Shown: piece by piece, positions 1 through 10,500 of the stretch
How positions within the stretch are numbered: position 1 is the first letter of the stretch
Layout: each line of letters starts with the position of its first letter
Assembly: GCF_027595985.1 (NCBI RefSeq)
Contig: NC_073304.1
Coordinates: forward strand, 50,013,137 to 50,077,136
DNA length: 64,000 nt
Source of the DNA: Sorex araneus
Taxonomy: Eukaryota; Chordata; Mammalia; Eulipotyphla; Soricidae
Reading direction: 5' to 3'
Notes under the pieces: model-generated
Database searches by the model: none
What the model was told of the DNA's origin: nothing
The model's input: only the letters and a program-made list of their open reading frames with translations
Position numbers and translations under genes: made by a program

Positions 1-518
1 TTTGACCTAAGGAAAGAAACAGGAAAAGTTGGCAGGCTCATGTGTAGATGGTGAGGGTGGGTCTGCCATTCAGTGGGCACCTGCTATGCTCCAGGCACAC
101 TGTACACGCTGGGACCTAAGGCCAAAAAGAAGATAAAAGAAGTTAACTCAAAAAGCTTTCAATCTTGTGGCTCGTGATGATGAGCACGTGGACAATTTTG
201 ATCAGGGCTCAAGGGCAGATGGGAGGGTTATTTTGTCTAACCCAGCTTTAGAGTATCAGAGGACTTCCTGCAGAAGGAAACCTAGAGGGATGAATAGGAA
301 TATTTGGGCAAAAGTGAAGAGGAAGGAAGACAGTACTTCAGAATGGGTAAGAGAATAGAATATACAAGAGATGAGAGGTGATAAGTAAGTCAATTTTGAG
401 TGCCTTAAGTGAAGAATGCTAAGAAGTAGTAAAAGATGAGGCCAGATGATACAAAATGATCACACAACATCACAATATAAAACTTTCATCTTGTTATTTT
501 CCTCTGACATGTTTTGTT
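1..518. other. unique non-coding sequence, nothing recognised
   Basis: AT-moderate single-copy-looking DNA upstream of the first retroposon. Two short open frames show no family resemblance, and I see no splice, promoter or repeat structure. Confidence 0.5.
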
Positions 519-532
519 TTATTTTGCTTTTT

Positions 533-1182
533 ATTTATTTATTTATTATTGAATCACCATGTGGAAAATAACAATGCTTTCAGGCTTAAGTCTCAGTTAT
601 ACAATGCTGAAACAACCATCCCTTCACCAGTGCACATATTCCACCACCAAAAAACCTCCCAGTATACCTCCCATCCCCCGCTCTATTCCCTCCCCTGCCT
701 GTATAACTGATAAATTTCACTTTACTTTCTCTTTACTTTGGTTACATTCAATATTTCAACAAAAAACTCACTATTATTGTTAGGAGTTCCCCACTAGAGT
801 CAGACCTGCTGTGAAGAGAAATGAGATCAAACGGCCACAATAGCGGCTGCGCGGTTTTGGATTTCTGTATTTTAGCAACTAAGTCCAGGGAAATTTCTTC
901 CAGAAATTGGATCATTGCAAGCTTGTAACTCTCATCTGTGGTCCTCATAATATGGAGGTCACCACGCCCTTCCCTCCCACCCCCCTCGGCAAGGAAAAGG
1001 CGAGAGAGATAAACCTTTCCCCTCTTGGGCAGGCATGGGGCCACGACCCAGTTCTCAGTCTGGAGACATTTTGCAAGGAGCTGCCGATATCAAAAGTAGG
1101 TTAGCTGGCTTCTGGAATCATGCTAGTGCAGCTGCAGTGAGGCCACACATGTGCGGTCCCTGGGATCACATCTCAGCAGAGC
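533..1182 (-). mobile_element. Poly-A retroposon, family Y, complete with TSD
   Basis: A 650-bp element inserted on the minus strand: its poly-A tail appears as T-rich (TTTA)n at the left end. A perfect 14-bp target-site duplication (TTATTTTGCTTTTT) flanks it at 519-532 and 1183-1196. The last 200 nt of the sense strand resemble the 3' ends of shrew L1s: a G-rich tract, then a 'TGATTCAATAAA' motif just before the tail. The body has no sustained reading frame. The same body recurs at 7602-8210 and 45911-46675. A non-autonomous, L1-mobilised element or an L1 deletion derivative are both possible; I cannot name the family. Confidence 0.7.
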
Positions 1183-1218
1183 TTATTTTGCTTTTTGTTA
1201 AAAAATTATTCTTACTAT

Positions 1219-1387
1219 TGTTATTTTTTGGAGGGTGCACTACTGGTGATGCTCAAGGGTTCCTCCTGGCTTTGCATTCAGGAATACTCCTGGCAGTGGT
1301 TGGGGGACCATACAAAATGCCAGGGATCAAACCTGGTTGGCCTTGTGCAAGGCAAATACCCTATCTGCTGTTCTAATGTTCTGGCCC
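1219..1387 (-). mobile_element. tRNA-derived shrew SINE
   Basis: Diverged copy. The sense strand of this family has a tRNA-like head (A-box-like 'TAGCACAGCGGGTAG', B box 'GGTTCGATCCC'), a body with 'CATCCCATATGGTCCCC' and 'GCCAGGAGTAA', and an A-rich tail. Here those blocks run on the minus strand, ending at 'TTCTGGCCCC'. This is the shrew (SOR-type) SINE as I know it. Open frames rich in 'LCTQE' and 'CKANALP' in this window are translations of it, not proteins. Confidence 0.85.
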
Positions 1388-1411
1388 CTTATTTTGCTTT
1401 AAAAATTTTTG

Positions 1412-1592
1412 GAGGACTTAAGTGACAATACAGCTAGTAGAGTATTTGCCTTACATATGGCTGACCTGGGTTTGATCTCTGGCATCCCATATGGTCCCCC
1501 AAACCTGTGATCAGGGATGATCCCTGAACACAGAGCCAGGACTATGCACTGAACACTGCCAGGTGTGGCTAATTCCCTACAACATTTTTTTT
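1412..1592 (+). mobile_element. tRNA-derived shrew SINE, diverged
   Basis: Head ('GTAGAGTATTTGCCTTACATATGGCTGACC'-like, about 1,436-1,466), B box 'GGTTTGATCTC' and 'GGCATCCCATATGGTCCCC' are all visible on the plus strand, followed by a T-run. It lies head to head with the SINE on its left. Confidence 0.8.
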
Positions 1593-1689
1593 TTTTTTGG
1601 CTATGTCTTGTGGTACTTGTGATGGGATGGAGTTGGAGGTAGGTGTGGGAGGAGGATGGACCTGGATTGGCCAGATACAAGGAAAGTGA

Positions 1690-1780
1690 TTGCAGTGTAC
1701 ATTTTTTCTTTGGCAGTGCTGGGAATCAGACTTAGCATTTCACAAATGCTAGACAAGTGCTCTACTGCTGAGCTGGTTTT
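1690..1780 (-). mobile_element. SINE fragment (tRNA-like head only)
   Basis: Contains 'GTGCTGGGAATCAGAC' and 'GACAAGTGCTCTACTGCTGAGC', the antisense of a tRNA-like head. It is too short and diverged to assign firmly to the main shrew SINE. Confidence 0.45.
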
Positions 1781-2136
1781 GTTTTATTTTGAGAAGCAGT
1801 TATGCTCTCTGAGATACCATCAAACCTGTTCCCCCCCTATACTTGGGTTTTTTTATTCTGTCAACAAGGGCATCAGAAATGAGTCAAGGATGAATTAGGG
1901 TTCACTACAGATTTATTCCTGATCTTAATAACCTTTGCTCTTAACAGCCTACTTCAAAGTTTGCTTCTATTGTTCATTTTCTATGAACATGTAAAAATAT
2001 CACAGAAAAAAAAGGCTTTGTCATTGCAGCCCTCACTGGCAGCAGATAACATGAAAATCAGATGACTTTACATGTGTTAGTGGTGAGCCCAGTTTCCTTC
2101 TGGTTGTTTAGTGTCTACCATGCTTTCTTTCTATTT

Positions 2137-2312
2137 ATTATTTTTTTTAGAAATAAGTTTATTTGAGAAATAAAGGGAGAGGAGGAGAGAGATAGAGATC
2201 CCTGCTCCAGAGAGAACATGGGCTTCTCTAGCGTGTCAACAAGCAAAATACACACCCCAAGCAGGGATGTCTCCAGAATGGGGAAATGTGCCCTAAAATA
2301 TGACATTCACTC
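2137..2312 (-). mobile_element. Retroposon fragment, family Z
   Basis: Starts with a T-run, then 'AAGTTTATTTGAGAAATAAAGGGAGAGGAGGAGAGAGA' in pieces, then 'GAGAACATGGGCTTCTC', matching the better-preserved copies at 5432-5721 and 44804-45090. In sense it ends with an AATAAA-like signal before the tail. Older and shorter than the other two. Confidence 0.5.
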
Positions 2313-2564
2313 CTCAGGCTGCCGCAGGCCAAAGAGGCAAGCCCCCTTTTATTCTTATTTTATTGGAATCTTCCTCCTCTGATGACTAAGGCATGTATAG
2401 TGCCTCATGCTGGTTCTAGAATCACAGTCTATTTATGGACCTGAGAAAGAAAGAGGGATGCCCAGGCAAGGGGGAAACCTAACGTTCAGTCCACTGAAAA
2501 TCTGTGTGCAGAGGGATACTATTTTATTTTATTTTTTGAGGTTGTAATGAACAAATAAATTATT

Positions 2565-2645
2565 TGTTTGTTTGTTTTTGGGCCATACTTGGTGTGCTCA
2601 GGTCTTACTCCTGACTCTGTGCTCAGGGATCACTCCAGGCAGGAA
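2565..2645 (-). mobile_element. tRNA-derived shrew SINE, 3' half
   Basis: 'TTTTTGGGCCATACTTGG' to 'CAGGGATCACTCC' is the antisense tail half. The tRNA-like head is missing, replaced by an AT-rich (AATA)n stretch. Confidence 0.7.
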
Positions 2646-2999
2646 ATAAATAAATATTTTTATTAGTTAAATAATAATAACAATAATAAAAATTTTTTTG
2701 GAGCCACAACCAATAGTGCGGGGCTCAGTACTTGGGAAACCATGTGATGATGGGCTTTGGACATGGATTCTAATATGCTATGCTTATTCCTAATTCTCAA
2801 GACTTTTAGAGGAGATTATAAGGTAGCATATGCAAATGTCTATAATAAATATATACCTGAAATCCATATAATGTTATTATACAAAGTTATTTTAATACGT
2901 CTTTCTTTTTTCCCCCCTGCATTCAAATTCAACCTTTTCCCCCAATAGTGCTCATCTGAAGAGTGACACTTTGGAGCTGCAACAAAAATATATTCTTTG

Positions 3000-5070
3000 T
3001 CCCTTCTCCCCACAAATCCTCCAACTAATACTGAGTCAGCCTTTTTGTCCTTCCAATCTACTTTCTTACCACCCAGTGAGAAGTGGTGAGGTTGAATTAC
3101 TTATTTATTCCTTAGCAGATTTTACATCACTGTGATGTCAGAGATTATCTGGATTCTTCTTCTCCTCTCTCCAAACCTCCAAACCTCCAAAGTGCAATAA
3201 GGGAGCAACTTCAGAGAGGTAAAAAATTTTCCAAAGGGCATGTGCCTCGTCAGAAAGTCCAGATGAGCCCTAGTCCGGAAGTCAGGTTTCTGACTAGGAG
3301 TTGAGGGTTTATTCCCTTTGTCTGTTGGCTCTACCTGGAGGCAGAAATCAAACAAATGAGGGAAAAAAATAACAGTTTGAAGATCCTGTGGGGTTTTGCT
3401 TGATGTGATTTTTTTCACCACCCTGAGGTCATTGGATGTTTTCCTTAAATCTTTGTGTAAAGTTATAAAATAGGGTGAATGGTATGAATGCTGCGATTAA
3501 TACAGATATACTGGAAAATGGTTAGTCATCGTGTGAAGTATTTTACTAAAGGTAATATGCTGGTAATAATATGCTATAAAACTAATATATATATTAAGGG
3601 ATGTAAATAAATCCATCTGTATTATCTATAGAGTGAATTGTATCTATTATCTATCATTTATCTATCTAAGAGTTACAAGGGGCCTTTTTTCAGGAACCGA
3701 TTGCGTGAAGTGAAGCCTGTTCATAGACCAGCATTTTATAACTCACTCTTGCTGTGTTAAAAGACTCAGTGAAAGTTTTTGATTTTCATGCTGAACTCTG
3801 AAGCAATTTGTAGTGGGTCAATTATGGTTTATCCTATAGAGCTCCAGCTGAGCGTGTGACTGAGCCAGCAAACAGGACTTCGTAGGAAATAGGAGGTAGG
3901 AAACAGGAGATGCTTCTGTTTTGCGGGGTGAGAGTAGATATGACTTATCCTGTCTTTATAGCACTCTGGTGAGCTCTTATGTAAGGTTACTTTGAATCTT
4001 TAGGCAGGGACCTATTTTCTGATCATTACAGCTTTTCAAGTCCTGATAAGTACTTATCTCTTTAGTAGCTTCTATATATTTTAGAATGTTAACTCTTTAT
4101 GATGCTGTGATAAGTAGGTACACTGCGGGGAGCCACCATAATTATTTCTTCCTGGAGAGTCAAAAAGATAAAGGTTCTTACTCTAGCTAGACAACTTGGT
4201 CCTATGATAATAGGAATGAATAATCTTAGTGTCTGACTAACACCACCTATTTATAACAGAAAGTTTATTAAATATGCCTGGCAATTTCTCAAACTGATAA
4301 AAGGCTAATGGTGTTTTAAAAAGAGGATTTGCTGTTTACCATCAAAGAAACATAAATCCTTTAAAACTGAAATAGTAAAGACAAGCTACTCAGTGAAGAG
4401 GAAGATTATAGTGATACAATCAACTGTATTTGTGTATTCTGATGGCTAGTAATTGAAGTGATTAATTTCAATTCTGTAAAATCAGTAAGATGAGTCTCTG
4501 TAGCATTTTTCTTTGAGTTTTATCCCATTGTTTTGTAAATTAGGGTAGCACAGGTAAATATATGGTGCCAAATAGCCCTTATATTAGTGGCTTAATATAA
4601 CATTTTTTTTTTGCCTATGCCACATGACTAATAGAATTGGCAGGAGAGCTCTACTTGCCATAATTACTTAGAAATTTAGTGGGTGGTGACTTCAAACCGA
4701 TATGAGCTTCCAGTAATGCCCACAAAGTGTGGGACTTCTGAAACATCTCACCGTGGTTATTAAGGGCTCTACTAAAAGAAACACATACCACTTCCACTCA
4801 CAGTTCACTGGACAAAGTGAATCATATATCTGTACTGCATGAGTGACCCAGAGAAACACAGTTTTGATGAAGGAACTGGAAGAAAAGGATCACTGAGTCA
4901 ATTACACTATTAGAGCACTTTGAGCTGTTAAGGTATCTGTAATACTTTTCTTTCCTCTTTACATTTAATAAATGAAATGAGAATGACATTTCCAGTAATA
5001 AATGGTTGATTTTTAATTATGATGTAAGTTAGATTTTAAGAAATATTATTTAATATTTTATTATATTTTT
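3000..5070. other. unique non-coding sequence
   Basis: About 2 kb with no recognisable gene or young repeat. It contains a weak TCTA/ATCT-rich patch (3,640-3,665). The 99-residue minus-strand open frame at 3,122-3,421 has low complexity, no homologous motif and no supporting splice signals. Confidence 0.45.
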
Positions 5071-5079
5071 AAATATAAA

Positions 5080-5222
5080 CCACCTCTTGTGGTATTGGGG
5101 AGATTGGGGCCACTCCCTATTTTGGTGTTTGGGGACCACCAGGGTTATGCATGGTGGTGCAGAAATTCAGACCCTCACATATGCTCTGTGTTCTGTGAGT
5201 TGAACTATCTCCCTGGTCCATA
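5080..5222 (-). mobile_element. old SINE copy
   Basis: Weak antisense SINE pattern: 'CACCAGGGTTATGCATGG', 'CCTCACATATGCTC' and 'TATCTCCCTGGTCCA'. Diverged enough that the assignment is tentative. Confidence 0.45.
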
Positions 5223-5431
5223 GGCTTAAAAAAAATTTTTTTTAGATGCCCTCCATTACTGGTTCTGTATAATGAAAGGGTATAGCCTTTGAGCTCATAG
5301 CAATTTCTTTATGTCATACCCAGAATCTTACTTAAGTATTGAATTATCAGTTTTATAATTTATGGAATTTGTATTTCTTTTTCTGTCTAGTAGATTTTTC
5401 TTTTATTTTTTTCAGGTGCTAGTGTGTGTCT

Positions 5432-5721
5432 TTTTTTTTTTTTTAAGTAAAACAGATTTATTTGGAGAGTTTTGTAAGGGAGAAGGGAGAAAAGTAGTGA
5501 GAGAGTAGAGAGTAAGGCATCCAGGAGAGACTGTAGAGACTGTGGGGCTTTTCCAAGGGTGGAGAGAGCCCCTACACACACCTCAGCTTTAGACATGAAA
5601 GCACGACAGTACACATCTCAAGAGGGAAGATGTGGGCAACACATGTGCTCAGGCGCCACATGTGCTTAGCCATGTGGGTGCAAGCAGCACAAGGGCTCAG
5701 GCAGCATGTGGGCACCAACTT
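5432..5721 (-). mobile_element. Retroposon, family Z, with TSD
   Basis: Begins with T17 and 'AAGTAAAACAGATTTATTTGG', then purine-rich GAGA, then 'GGGCTTTTCCAAGG', 'CCCCTACACACA' and a CACATGTGCTCAGG-type repeat motif. A 10-bp duplication (GTGTGTGTCT) at 5,422-5,431 and 5,722-5,731 supports insertion. The sense strand ends in 'CTGTTTTACTT' plus poly-A. Same family as 44804-45090. No coding capacity; unnamed by me. Confidence 0.65.
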
Positions 5722-5814
5722 GTGTGTGTCTAATAACACACACACACACACTCACACTTGTACACAATAAGACAATTAAACTTAAACCAAAGGCTACAGC
5801 TTATTAAACAGACT

Positions 5815-6025
5815 ATATGAGAGGCACATTACTGGGTACTTAACCTACATTGTCTCATTTAATCTCTGCAGGAATTTGTGCAATAGGTTTCATGATCTCT
5901 ATTTTGTCTGTGTAAATAGACTCATATTAGTCAACTAGCCCAGTGACGCATAATTTATGGAGCTGGGATTTGATCCAAGTCAATTTGACTCCACATTCAT
6001 GCCTCTATTCACTATAATTTGTAGC
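5815..6025 (-). mobile_element. MIR element
   Basis: Antisense MIR core: 'TTAACCTACATTGTCTCATTTAATC', then a 'GCAGGAATTTGTGCAATAGG' segment, then the 'GGAGCTGGGATTTGATCCAAGTC' end. This is the classic ancient tRNA-derived mammalian SINE. Confidence 0.7.
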
Positions 6026-6205
6026 TCCCTTGAACTCATATTAATTCTATAGTAAAACGACAGTTATCATCTATATGGACCTATAGACTTGGTGATGTTG
6101 TTGGTGACATATGTACCAGAAAGAGTCTCTAGACCATCAAACTCTGATTAGAGCTCTTGAGCTTTGGAAGGGAGCAGTTGATCTGGTAGTTAAGACCAGG
6201 GACTT

Positions 6206-6375
6206 GGGCTAGAGAAATAGTACAGTGGATAGGGTGCTTGCCTTGCATGTGGCAAATAAGGGCCTGATACTCGGGGTCCCATATGGTCCCCTGAGCACTG
6301 CTAGGAGTAATTCTGAGTGCAGAGCCAGGAGTAATTCCTTAACATCATTGGGTATGGGCTCACCCTCCCATCCCA
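6206..6375 (+). mobile_element. tRNA-derived shrew SINE inside a MIR
   Basis: 'GGGCTAGAGAAATAGTACAG', 'GCTTGCCTTGCATG', 'GGGTCCCATATGGTCCCC' and 'GAGCCAGGAGTAATTCC' run in sense order. Tail degraded. Confidence 0.8.
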
Positions 6376-6490
6376 CTAAAGAAAAGATCAGAGATTTTGA
6401 ATCTAGCCTATCAAACAGGATAGTTACTAAACTTTTCTCCCAGTCTCAGTTTTCTCCTATGTAAAATGGAGCTATGAAAATACCATCCCT

Positions 6491-6587
6491 GTATTCGAGC
6501 ATTGTATAACTGAGATTTAAACCTGAAAACTTTGTAACTTTCCACATGGTGACTCAATAAAAAATTAAAAAAAAAAAAGAAAAAAAA
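6491..6587 (+). mobile_element. short L1-type 3' end with poly-A and TSD
   Basis: A 97-bp insertion: 'CGAGCATTGTATAACTGAG' to 'CACATGGTGACTCAATAAA' plus an A-rich tail. A perfect 15-bp duplication (GAAAATACCATCCCT) lies at 6,476-6,490 and 6,588-6,602. It is a severely 5'-truncated member of the L1/Y 3'-end group. Confidence 0.75.
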
Positions 6588-6737
6588 GAAAATACCATCC
6601 CTAACTAATTAATTTACAAGGATCAAATGCATTGTTATTTGTAAAATGCTCACAGCAGTGCCTAGAAGACAAGGTATTGTATGATTGTTTTACTTGAATT
6701 AAAGCTATGGTTTTTGGTGATAAGGGCACAAAGTTCT

Positions 6738-6875
6738 CAGTGATTTTTTTTGGGATGGTGGGCACACTCAGAAATGTTTGTGGGGTACTCACAACACAGT
6801 TCTTGGGGACCAGTGAAGTGTTAGGGGTTGAACCTGGGCCTTCCACATGCAGAGTATGTGCTCCAGCCCTTTAAG
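6738..6875 (-). mobile_element. old tRNA-derived SINE
   Basis: Antisense pattern 'GGTTGAACCTGGGCC', 'CCACATGCAGAGTATGTGCTCCAGCCC'. Moderately diverged. Confidence 0.6.
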
Positions 6876-7249
6876 CTTCTCCAGGACCTGCTGCTCTGGT
6901 TCTCTTGGTACTGGTGAGGTTCAATGTGGCTACCAATGCTTGTGCTCATGTCTGCCTGAGGTTGGAGAAATCAGATCTTTGGGCCTACGGACTGGAGTGA
7001 CAGTGATCAAAGTCATGTCTACTGAAAAGGTGAGATTTGGTTTGGGAGCTTCTCTTTGTCTATTTTTTTTTTGTTAGAAAATATGCAGAATTTCAGGGAT
7101 GGGCAGCGAGTCCTTCTTTTACTGGACATCCTTCAATGTAGATGCTGCCAGAACAGGGTACTGCTGTAGCAGAGTTCTTTTATAAGTTCTTGCTATAGCT
7201 GTTCGACTGTTAAACCTTAGAGGGTAACTTACATGAAGTTAAGAATATT

Positions 7250-7250
<1 letters not shown>

Positions 7251-7280
<30 letters not shown>
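7251..7280. repeat. (GT)15 microsatellite
   Basis: Uninterrupted GT dinucleotides for 30 bp. Confidence 0.98.
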
Positions 7281-7283
<3 letters not shown>

Positions 7284-7534
7284 GTTGTCAAACCACATCC
7301 TTCACATGAATGAGTCACTCATGAATTCACATGAAGAACTTATGAGGAGGAGAAACTGGGCCTTCCATATGAATCCGCTGAGCCATATCCCTGACCTGGA
7401 CTTCTCTTATGCTAGCCTCTAACTCTAAAACCAGTGAATTCTGGGATGTTTTCTATCTAGGACATGGGACTGGGCTTTTTGGCTTGTTTAATCTATTACT
7501 TATTAACCTTTCTTTGGGATGGATTTGTGATAGT

Positions 7535-8300
7535 ATATTCTTACCATACACACAACAGCTGTGTTCAGAGCTTACTCCTCACTCTGAGCTCAGGGGTCAC
7601 TGTTTTTTTTTTTTTTTAATTTATTTATTTTATTGAATCACCATGTGGAAAGTTACAAAGTTCTCAGGCTTATGTCTCAGTTATACAATGCTTGAACACC
7701 CGTCCCTTCACCAGTGCCCATATTCCACCACTAAAAACGCCAGTATACCTCCCACCCCCCACCCCCCACCCCCGCCTGTGTAGCTGATAAATTTCACTTC
7801 ATTTTCTCTTTACCTTGATTATATTCCATATTTCAACACAAAACTCACTATTGTTGTTGGAGTTCCCCACCCCCCCCCAAAAAAAGCAGCCCTACTGACA
7901 AGAAAGCATTTGATAATTAGTTTTCTACTGCTGAGAATGAAGAGATATGAAGTCGCACTGCCGTGGTAGTGGCCGTGCAGTTTAGGATTTCTGTATTTTA
8001 GTATTTTAGTAACTAAGTCCAGGGAAATTTATGTTAGAAATTGCATCATTTCCCTTCCTGGGGCAGCATGGAGTAATGGCTTAGTTCACAGTCTAGAGAC
8101 ATGGCTGCAAGCAGTTGCTGGGACCAAAACTAGTCTAGCAGGCCTCCGGATCGTCGTCGATCAGCAGCACAAAAGTGTGGCCACCCGGGTCGAATCTTGG
8201 CGGAGCATGCCAGGGGTCACTTTGGGTGAGGGGATCATATGTAGTCAGGGAATTGAAACAGTCAGTCACATGCAAGGAAAGTCCCTAAATCCCTTAACGT
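7535..8300 (-). mobile_element. tRNA-derived SINE split by a retroposon
   Basis: The tail-side half (7,535-7,601, 'TTCAGAGCTTACTCC') and head-side half (8,211-8,300, 'CACATGCAAGGAAAGTCCC') are one SINE. It was separated by the element at 7,602-8,210, which duplicated 'CAGGGGTCACT'. Confidence 0.7.
7602..8210 (-). mobile_element. Poly-A retroposon, family Y, complete with TSD
   Basis: A 609-bp insertion. The T-rich left end is the poly-A tail, followed by the L1-like 3' end ('TTGAATCACCATGTGG', 'ACCAGTGCCCATATTCCACC'). The unique body ends with 'CACCCGGGTCGAATCTTGGC' at the right. The 11-bp TSD CAGGGGTCACT lies at 7,591-7,601 and 8,211-8,221 within an older SINE. The sense strand starts near 'CATGCTCCGCCAAGATTCG'. 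Non-coding throughout; same family as 533-1182. Confidence 0.75.
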
Positions 8301-8359
8301 CCATACTATCTCTATGAACATCCCTGCCATTACCCCTCCCCTGGCAATATTTTATTTAT

Positions 8360-8515
8360 TTTAACCATACCTGGTGATGAAAAGGGGCAATTCCCAGTGC
8401 AGGGCTTGTGGTCACTCTTGGTAGTGCTGAGGGAGCACATGCAGTGTTGGGGAGCAAACCCTGGATCCCCAAATGTAAAGCATTAACTCGGATCCCTTAA
8501 GTCCTTTTCCTGGCC
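8360..8515 (-). mobile_element. old tRNA-derived SINE
   Basis: Antisense blocks 'CATACCTGGTGATG', 'GTGTTGGGGAGCAAACCC', 'TTTTCCTGGCC'. Diverged. Confidence 0.6.
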
Positions 8516-8524
8516 TTTTAAGTT

Positions 8525-8690
8525 TGTTATTTATTTTTGTTAAGTAAAGGTCATATAAGTGGTGCTCTGAGGCTCTGGTGCTCTGAGAATCATCTGCCTG
8601 GTTATGCTGGGGTGCCCTGTGCTGCTGGGGATCAAACTTGGGACCTTGCTCATGTGAAGTACCATTGAGTAATATCCCAGGTCAGGTATT
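8525..8690 (-). mobile_element. old tRNA-derived SINE
   Basis: 'GTGCTGCTGGGGATCAAACTTGGG' in pieces and 'ATGTGAAGTACCATTGAG' mark an antisense tRNA-like head. Adjacent to, and in the same orientation as, the SINE on its left. Confidence 0.5.
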
Positions 8691-8794
8691 AATGAAGTGA
8701 CTTCTTTAAACTGAACATTATGGTAGATTTTTATACATTATTTTTTATTTTTCAAAGAAAAAATAATAGAAACAATTCCAAAGATAAATTTATT

Positions 8795-8905
8795 TATTCC
8801 TCATTTTTTATATAAGAAAATTGAGAATTGGGAATTTAGTGACACGCTCAAGGCCACCTAAGTAGCTAAGAGTATAAGTTGGAGCATCTGTTCACTCTGT
8901 TTACA
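8795..8905 (-). mobile_element. MIR fragment
   Basis: 'TTATATAAGAAAATTGAGAA' and 'GACACGCTCAAGGCCACCTA' match the antisense MIR core ('GATGAGGAAACTGAG', 'CCAAGGTCAC'). Confidence 0.6.
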
Positions 8906-9060
8906 TAGGAGTAAACAGAGGCATCTGCTTAGCCACTTCTGTGGGTGGATGAATTGTTTTTAAGTGGGGTTGAAACTAAGACAATGATGGTTGAAGGAAT
9001 CATTAGGGATGGGAGATTTGTGCTGAAAGTAGATAAAGGACCAAACATGATAATCTCTCA

Positions 9061-9492
9061 GTATTTGTATTGCAAACCATAACGCTCAGAAGTAGAGAGA
9101 GAGTGTTGGGGAAATTGTCTGCCATGGAGGTGGGAGGTGGATTGGAAAGGGGGGTATACTAGGGACATTGGTGTTGGAGAATGTGTATTGGTGGAGGGAT
9201 CGGTGTTTGATCATTTTGTTTTTGTTTCTTTTTTGATTTTTGGATCACACCCAGCGATGTACAGGCATTACTCCTGGCTCTGCACTCAGGAATTACTACT
9301 GGCGTTGCTCAGGGGACCATATGGGATGCTGGGAATCGAACGTGGGTTGGTGGCCACGTGCAAGGCAAACACTGCGTACAAGGCAAACGCCTACCTGCTG
9401 TGTTATCACTCCAGTCCCTGATCATTGTATTATTGAAACTCAAACATGAAAGCATTGTAGCTGTATCTCACGGTGATTGAATTAAAAAAAAA
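9061..9492 (+). mobile_element. L1-type 3' UTR with poly-A tail
   Basis: Sense G-rich 3' UTR ('GGTGGAGGGATCGGTGTTTGATCATT'-type), interrupted by a SINE, then 'AAACATGAAAGCATTG...CTCACGGTGATTGAATT' and A12. It is a 5'-truncated insertion whose 3' end matches those at 27,340-27,900 and, antisense, at 30,123-30,424. Confidence 0.7.
9216..9418 (-). mobile_element. tRNA-derived shrew SINE with TSD
   Basis: Inserted in the L1 3' UTR with the 8-bp duplication TGATCATT at 9,208-9,215 and 9,419-9,426. Well preserved ('GGGATGCTGGGAATCGAAC'). A small internal duplication of the 'CAAGGCAAACRC' block lengthens it. Confidence 0.85.
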
Positions 9493-9499
9493 AAAGAAA

Positions 9500-10050
9500 A
9501 AAGACAGGTGAAACCTGAGTGTTAATTTGAAAAGGTGGAGGGGGTTATTTCCTTGGAGGTGGTCACCAAACGGTTAGAAAAAGTAAATATAGTAACAATT
9601 CCCAAGAAAGTAGGGGTTGGAGGTGAATGCTATGCTTTCACATCAGCTTTTGATGAGAATGGAGTGTAGTGACAGCTCTCATTCTATTTTGTGGAGGAAT
9701 ACGTGTGGATGCTATCTGGGGTGTGCATCTGTCTGTCTTTTTAGGTGACTGACTTCACTTTACCACACTCATTTCCTTAGATGAACTCTACTCCAGAATA
9801 GGTTCTACTCAGTTCCTTAATTAAAGCAGAAAATCAGGACCCAATTAAAGACTAGGAGACGGCCTCATTACTTAGAAGGAGATTAGAAAGAGAGTTTTGT
9901 GAGTGCAGCAACCCTTCCAGGCTTACTCCACCAGCACAGACCTGGGATACTGCAGGTTCTTAGTGAGTGTTTGGAACCAGGGAGGCTGTACTAGCAATCC
10001 TTCTAAGTGAAAGAGAATGAAGGCTCTTGTTTTATTTTTTCATGTTTAAA
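9500..10050. other. unique non-coding sequence
   Basis: No repeat or coding pattern recognised. Confidence 0.4.
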
Positions 10051-10059
10051 TTTTAAATG

Positions 10060-10500
10060 TCCATGCCTCCTTCCTCAACTCCACCCTCTGGCCACTTTTT
10101 ATCTATTAATTGAACTATGCCAGATAACCTATAGTGAAACCATGTGATATTTACCCTTTTGTTATGGCATATTTCATGCAATAGAATATCTTCAAGCTTC
10201 ATATAGAAACAAGTATCAGAATTTCCTTCCTATTTGAGTCTGACTGATATTTCATTGCTGTATATATCACATTGTATTTATTCATTTATCCTTTGCTGGG
10301 CATTTGGTTTGCTTACACCTTTTGGCTATTGACAAATAATATTGCCAATGAAAATGGGTGCCCAAATATCTCTTTGAGAGCTTGCTTTCAGTTATTTTGG
10401 TTATTTATCTAGGAGTAGACTTTCTGGATCACATAGTAATTGTGTCTCAAAGTTTTTGAGGATGCATCATGATGCTTGTCATAGCTTTTTCTTGGTCACT
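10060..10500 (-). mobile_element. old L1 3' end
   Basis: Antisense of the conserved mammalian L1 3' region: 'TTCATTGCTGTATATATCAC', 'TTTGCTTACACCTTTTGGCTATTG' in pieces, and 'TTTGAGGATGCATCATGATGC'. Heavily mutated, probably an L1M-age insertion. Confidence 0.6.

Larger units (their letters stand above)
6180..6675 (+). mobile_element. MIR element, twice interrupted
   Basis: MIR pieces in order: 'GGTAGTTAAGACCAGGGACTT' (about 6,186-6,206), 'CAGTCTCAGTTTTCTCCTATG' (about 6,441) and 'CAAATGCATTG...TGCTCACAGCAGTGCC' (about 6,625-6,663). A SINE (6,206-6,372) and a short L1-type 3' end (6,491-6,587) separate them. The order and orientation of the pieces match one ancestral MIR. Confidence 0.6.

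Noticed and set aside
1035..1376. Recurring small proteins with 'LCTQELLLAVL' and 'CKANALPTVLSL'
   Set aside because: The same peptide pattern appears dozens of times because it is the antisense translation of the SINE, not a gene family.
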